The notes beneath the pieces were generated by a model. That model was not told the DNA's origin, ran no database searches, and saw only the letters and a list, made by a program, of their open reading frames with translations. A stretch of 6,910 nucleotides of DNA from Methyloprofundus sp. (GTDB lineage: Bacteria > Pseudomonadota > Gammaproteobacteria > Methylococcales > Methylomonadaceae). Shown here piece after piece: positions 5,964-6,910 of the stretch. The translations under genes were made by a program, and so were the position numbers. Location of the stretch: the NCBI GenBank assembly GCA_030636485.1, contig DAOVWV010000087.1, positions 1 to 6,910 of the forward strand, read 5' to 3'. Position 1 is the stretch's first letter, and the number at the start of each line of letters is the position of its first letter.

Positions 5964-6154
5964 TGGAATATGTACTCATTTTCTTTTTTATGATTTTTAC
6001 TTTATGGCTAGGCAGTAAAATACTTGAAAAAGCAGGCTACCCTAAACTTATGGTATTGGTATTATTAGTCCCGTTCTTGAATATTATCATGATCTGGTTC
6101 TTTGCTTTCGATAAGTGGCCCAATTTAAAATCAGGCTTTAAGCAAATCACCTAG
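5963..6154 (+). CDS. Small membrane protein, second of a paralogous pair
   Basis: This 63-residue protein has two predicted membrane helices (about 3-19 and 29-48). It shares the layout of the preceding protein: 'EKAGYPK' (22-28), 'LVPFLN' (35-40) and 'KWPNLK' (51-56). The KAG-to-WPN distance differs from its neighbour by only one residue, which points to an old tandem duplication. A good GGAG (5951-5954) lies 8 bases before the ATG, and the start overlaps the upstream stop by one base. No named family is recognised. The absence of a signal peptide and the short basic C-terminus suggest an integral inner-membrane protein; a role as a regulator or subunit of a membrane complex is speculation. 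Confidence 0.8.
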   Translation: MEYVLIFFFMIFTLWLGSKILEKAGYPKLMVLVLLVPFLNIIMIWFFAFDKWPNLKSGFKQIT

Positions 6155-6165
6155 GTGCAATACTA

Positions 6166-6197
6166 AGGAATGAGAGCTCAATAGCCCCCTCGCTCCT
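6166..6197 (+). terminator. Weak stem-loop after the small-protein pair (doubtful terminator)
   Basis: AGGAATGAG (6166-6174) can pair with CTCGCTCCT (6189-6197) over nine positions with one mismatch and one G-U pair, leaving a 14-base loop. It lies 11 bases after the second small gene's stop, where a terminator would be expected, but no T-run follows. Confidence 0.2.
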
Positions 6198-6242
6198 AAC
6201 TCACAACAAATAGAATACCCCAACATAATCAACACACTTTCC

Positions 6243-6884
6243 ATGTCAAAAAAAACAAGATCCAATAGCAGAGCAACATCGACTATATCCAGTTACCAGC
6301 ATCGCACCGATAACGAGTCGTACGAGCTCACCAGCGCCCCTATTTTAGATCAACGCTTTCGTAATCTGCCACAAACCGCGCAAGATGAATTTAATCACCT
6401 CTCAGCCATTGCAGAAATTAATGCTGCAGAAGCGATTCCCCGCTTATTACAACTATTACAGCAATACCCCTTACCCTTAATATATAGCTGCTTAGCCATT
6501 GCATATGGGCAAGTCGACCCAGAAAAACAAAAATTAGTTATTCGTGAAAATTACAAAAAAAATGCCAAAAATATTTTTGCCCGCTGCAACTATGCGAGGC
6601 TCTGTTTAGCAGAAAATAATACCGATGCAATCCCCCTCATTTTTGCTAATCAATATGAGTTAAAAACACTTTACCCTAAAAGGATTCAATTTCACATTAC
6701 CGAATATACGGCTTTAACCTCGGTTTTTTGTGAGTATTATTTTAAAATCAGTGAGCTTGATCAAGCAGAAGCCTTATTGACAAAACTACAGGAAATCGTG
6801 CCAGAATCATCAGAAACACAACGCATGACAGAACTTTTACACCCTACTTTTTGGCAGCGCATGAACAAAACTATATTTGGTTAA
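6243..6884 (+). CDS. TPR-like repeat protein of unknown function
   Basis: This 213-residue soluble protein has no signal peptide or membrane segment. The first 45 residues are polar and probably disordered (rich in Ser, Thr, Arg and Asn). The rest is helical and looks like three degenerate tetratricopeptide-type units: about 54-90 ('NAAEAIPRLLQLLQQYP...CLAIAYGQ'), 99-135 ('NYKKNAKNIFARCNYARL...') and 153-188 ('FCEYYFKISELDQAEALLTKL...VPES'). Such repeats usually bind protein partners. The start is ATG 6243, without a visible ribosome-binding site; no nearby in-frame alternative is better. It lies 88 bases after the small-protein pair on the same strand, so it could be read through from that operon or have its own promoter, neither of which is evident. 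No catalytic motif is seen and no specific function is assigned. Confidence 0.78.
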   Translation: MSKKTRSNSRATSTISSYQHRTDNESYELTSAPILDQRFRNLPQTAQDEFNHLSAIAEINAAEAIPRLLQLLQQYPLPLIYSCLAIAYGQVDPEKQKLVIRENYKKNAKNIFARCNYARLCLAENNTDAIPLIFANQYELKTLYPKRIQFHITEYTALTSVFCEYYFKISELDQAEALLTKLQEIVPESSETQRMTELLHPTFWQRMNKTIFG

Positions 6885-6910
6885 GCCATTATAAATTCGT
6901 ATACTTCATC

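Noticed and set aside
6885..6910. GTATAC palindrome and a minus-strand TATAAT after the last gene
   Set aside because: The sequence ends within 26 bases, and such short AT-rich matches are expected by chance.

Overview
The window looks like a moderately AT-rich gammaproteobacterial chromosome. The main evidence is the leftward moxR-DUF58-tgpA operon, whose last gene closely follows the layout of Pseudomonas TgpA. A more precise placement would be a guess; the small membrane proteins and general style would suit a methanotroph-like or Thiotrichales-like lineage, but nothing in the window proves it.

Layout from left to right. Positions 1-57 (minus strand) hold what I read as the first 19 codons of a transposase with a DUF4277-type start (IS1634-like group), cut by the window edge. 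A non-coding stretch of about 270 bases follows, with a palindrome over a TATAAT box and an 18-codon basic micro-ORF that overlaps the next gene by 4 bases. Positions 325-1152 (plus) encode a PD-(D/E)XK nuclease of the Rpn / 'PDDEXK transposase' type. Converging on it is a tightly overlapping leftward operon, transcribed from 5469 down to 1185: a MoxR-family AAA+ ATPase, a DUF58 protein and a TgpA-like membrane transglutaminase. In this widespread gene set the ATPase is thought to act on the DUF58 protein while the transglutaminase works in the periplasm on cell-envelope targets; the exact substrate is not known.

The roughly 290-base divergent intergenic region (5470-5762) is the most structured non-coding part. 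It is framed by a perfect 15-bp inverted repeat (5508-5522 and 5691-5705) whose two arms each run outward into a TATAAT/TATAAA box. One faces the moxR operon and the other faces a rightward pair of tiny membrane proteins. Between the arms are two overlapping, mutually exclusive hairpins (5629-5663). The pair at 5763-6154 are tandem diverged paralogues of 66 and 63 residues, overlapping by one base. The last gene (6243-6884) encodes a 213-residue protein of helical TPR-like repeats with no recognised function.

Most of the window is ordinary core-genome material. The parts worth a second look are the inverted-repeat divergent promoter (or small mobile element), the paired small membrane proteins, and the mobile-looking left end. 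I found no RNA genes, CRISPR arrays or convincing rho-independent terminators.
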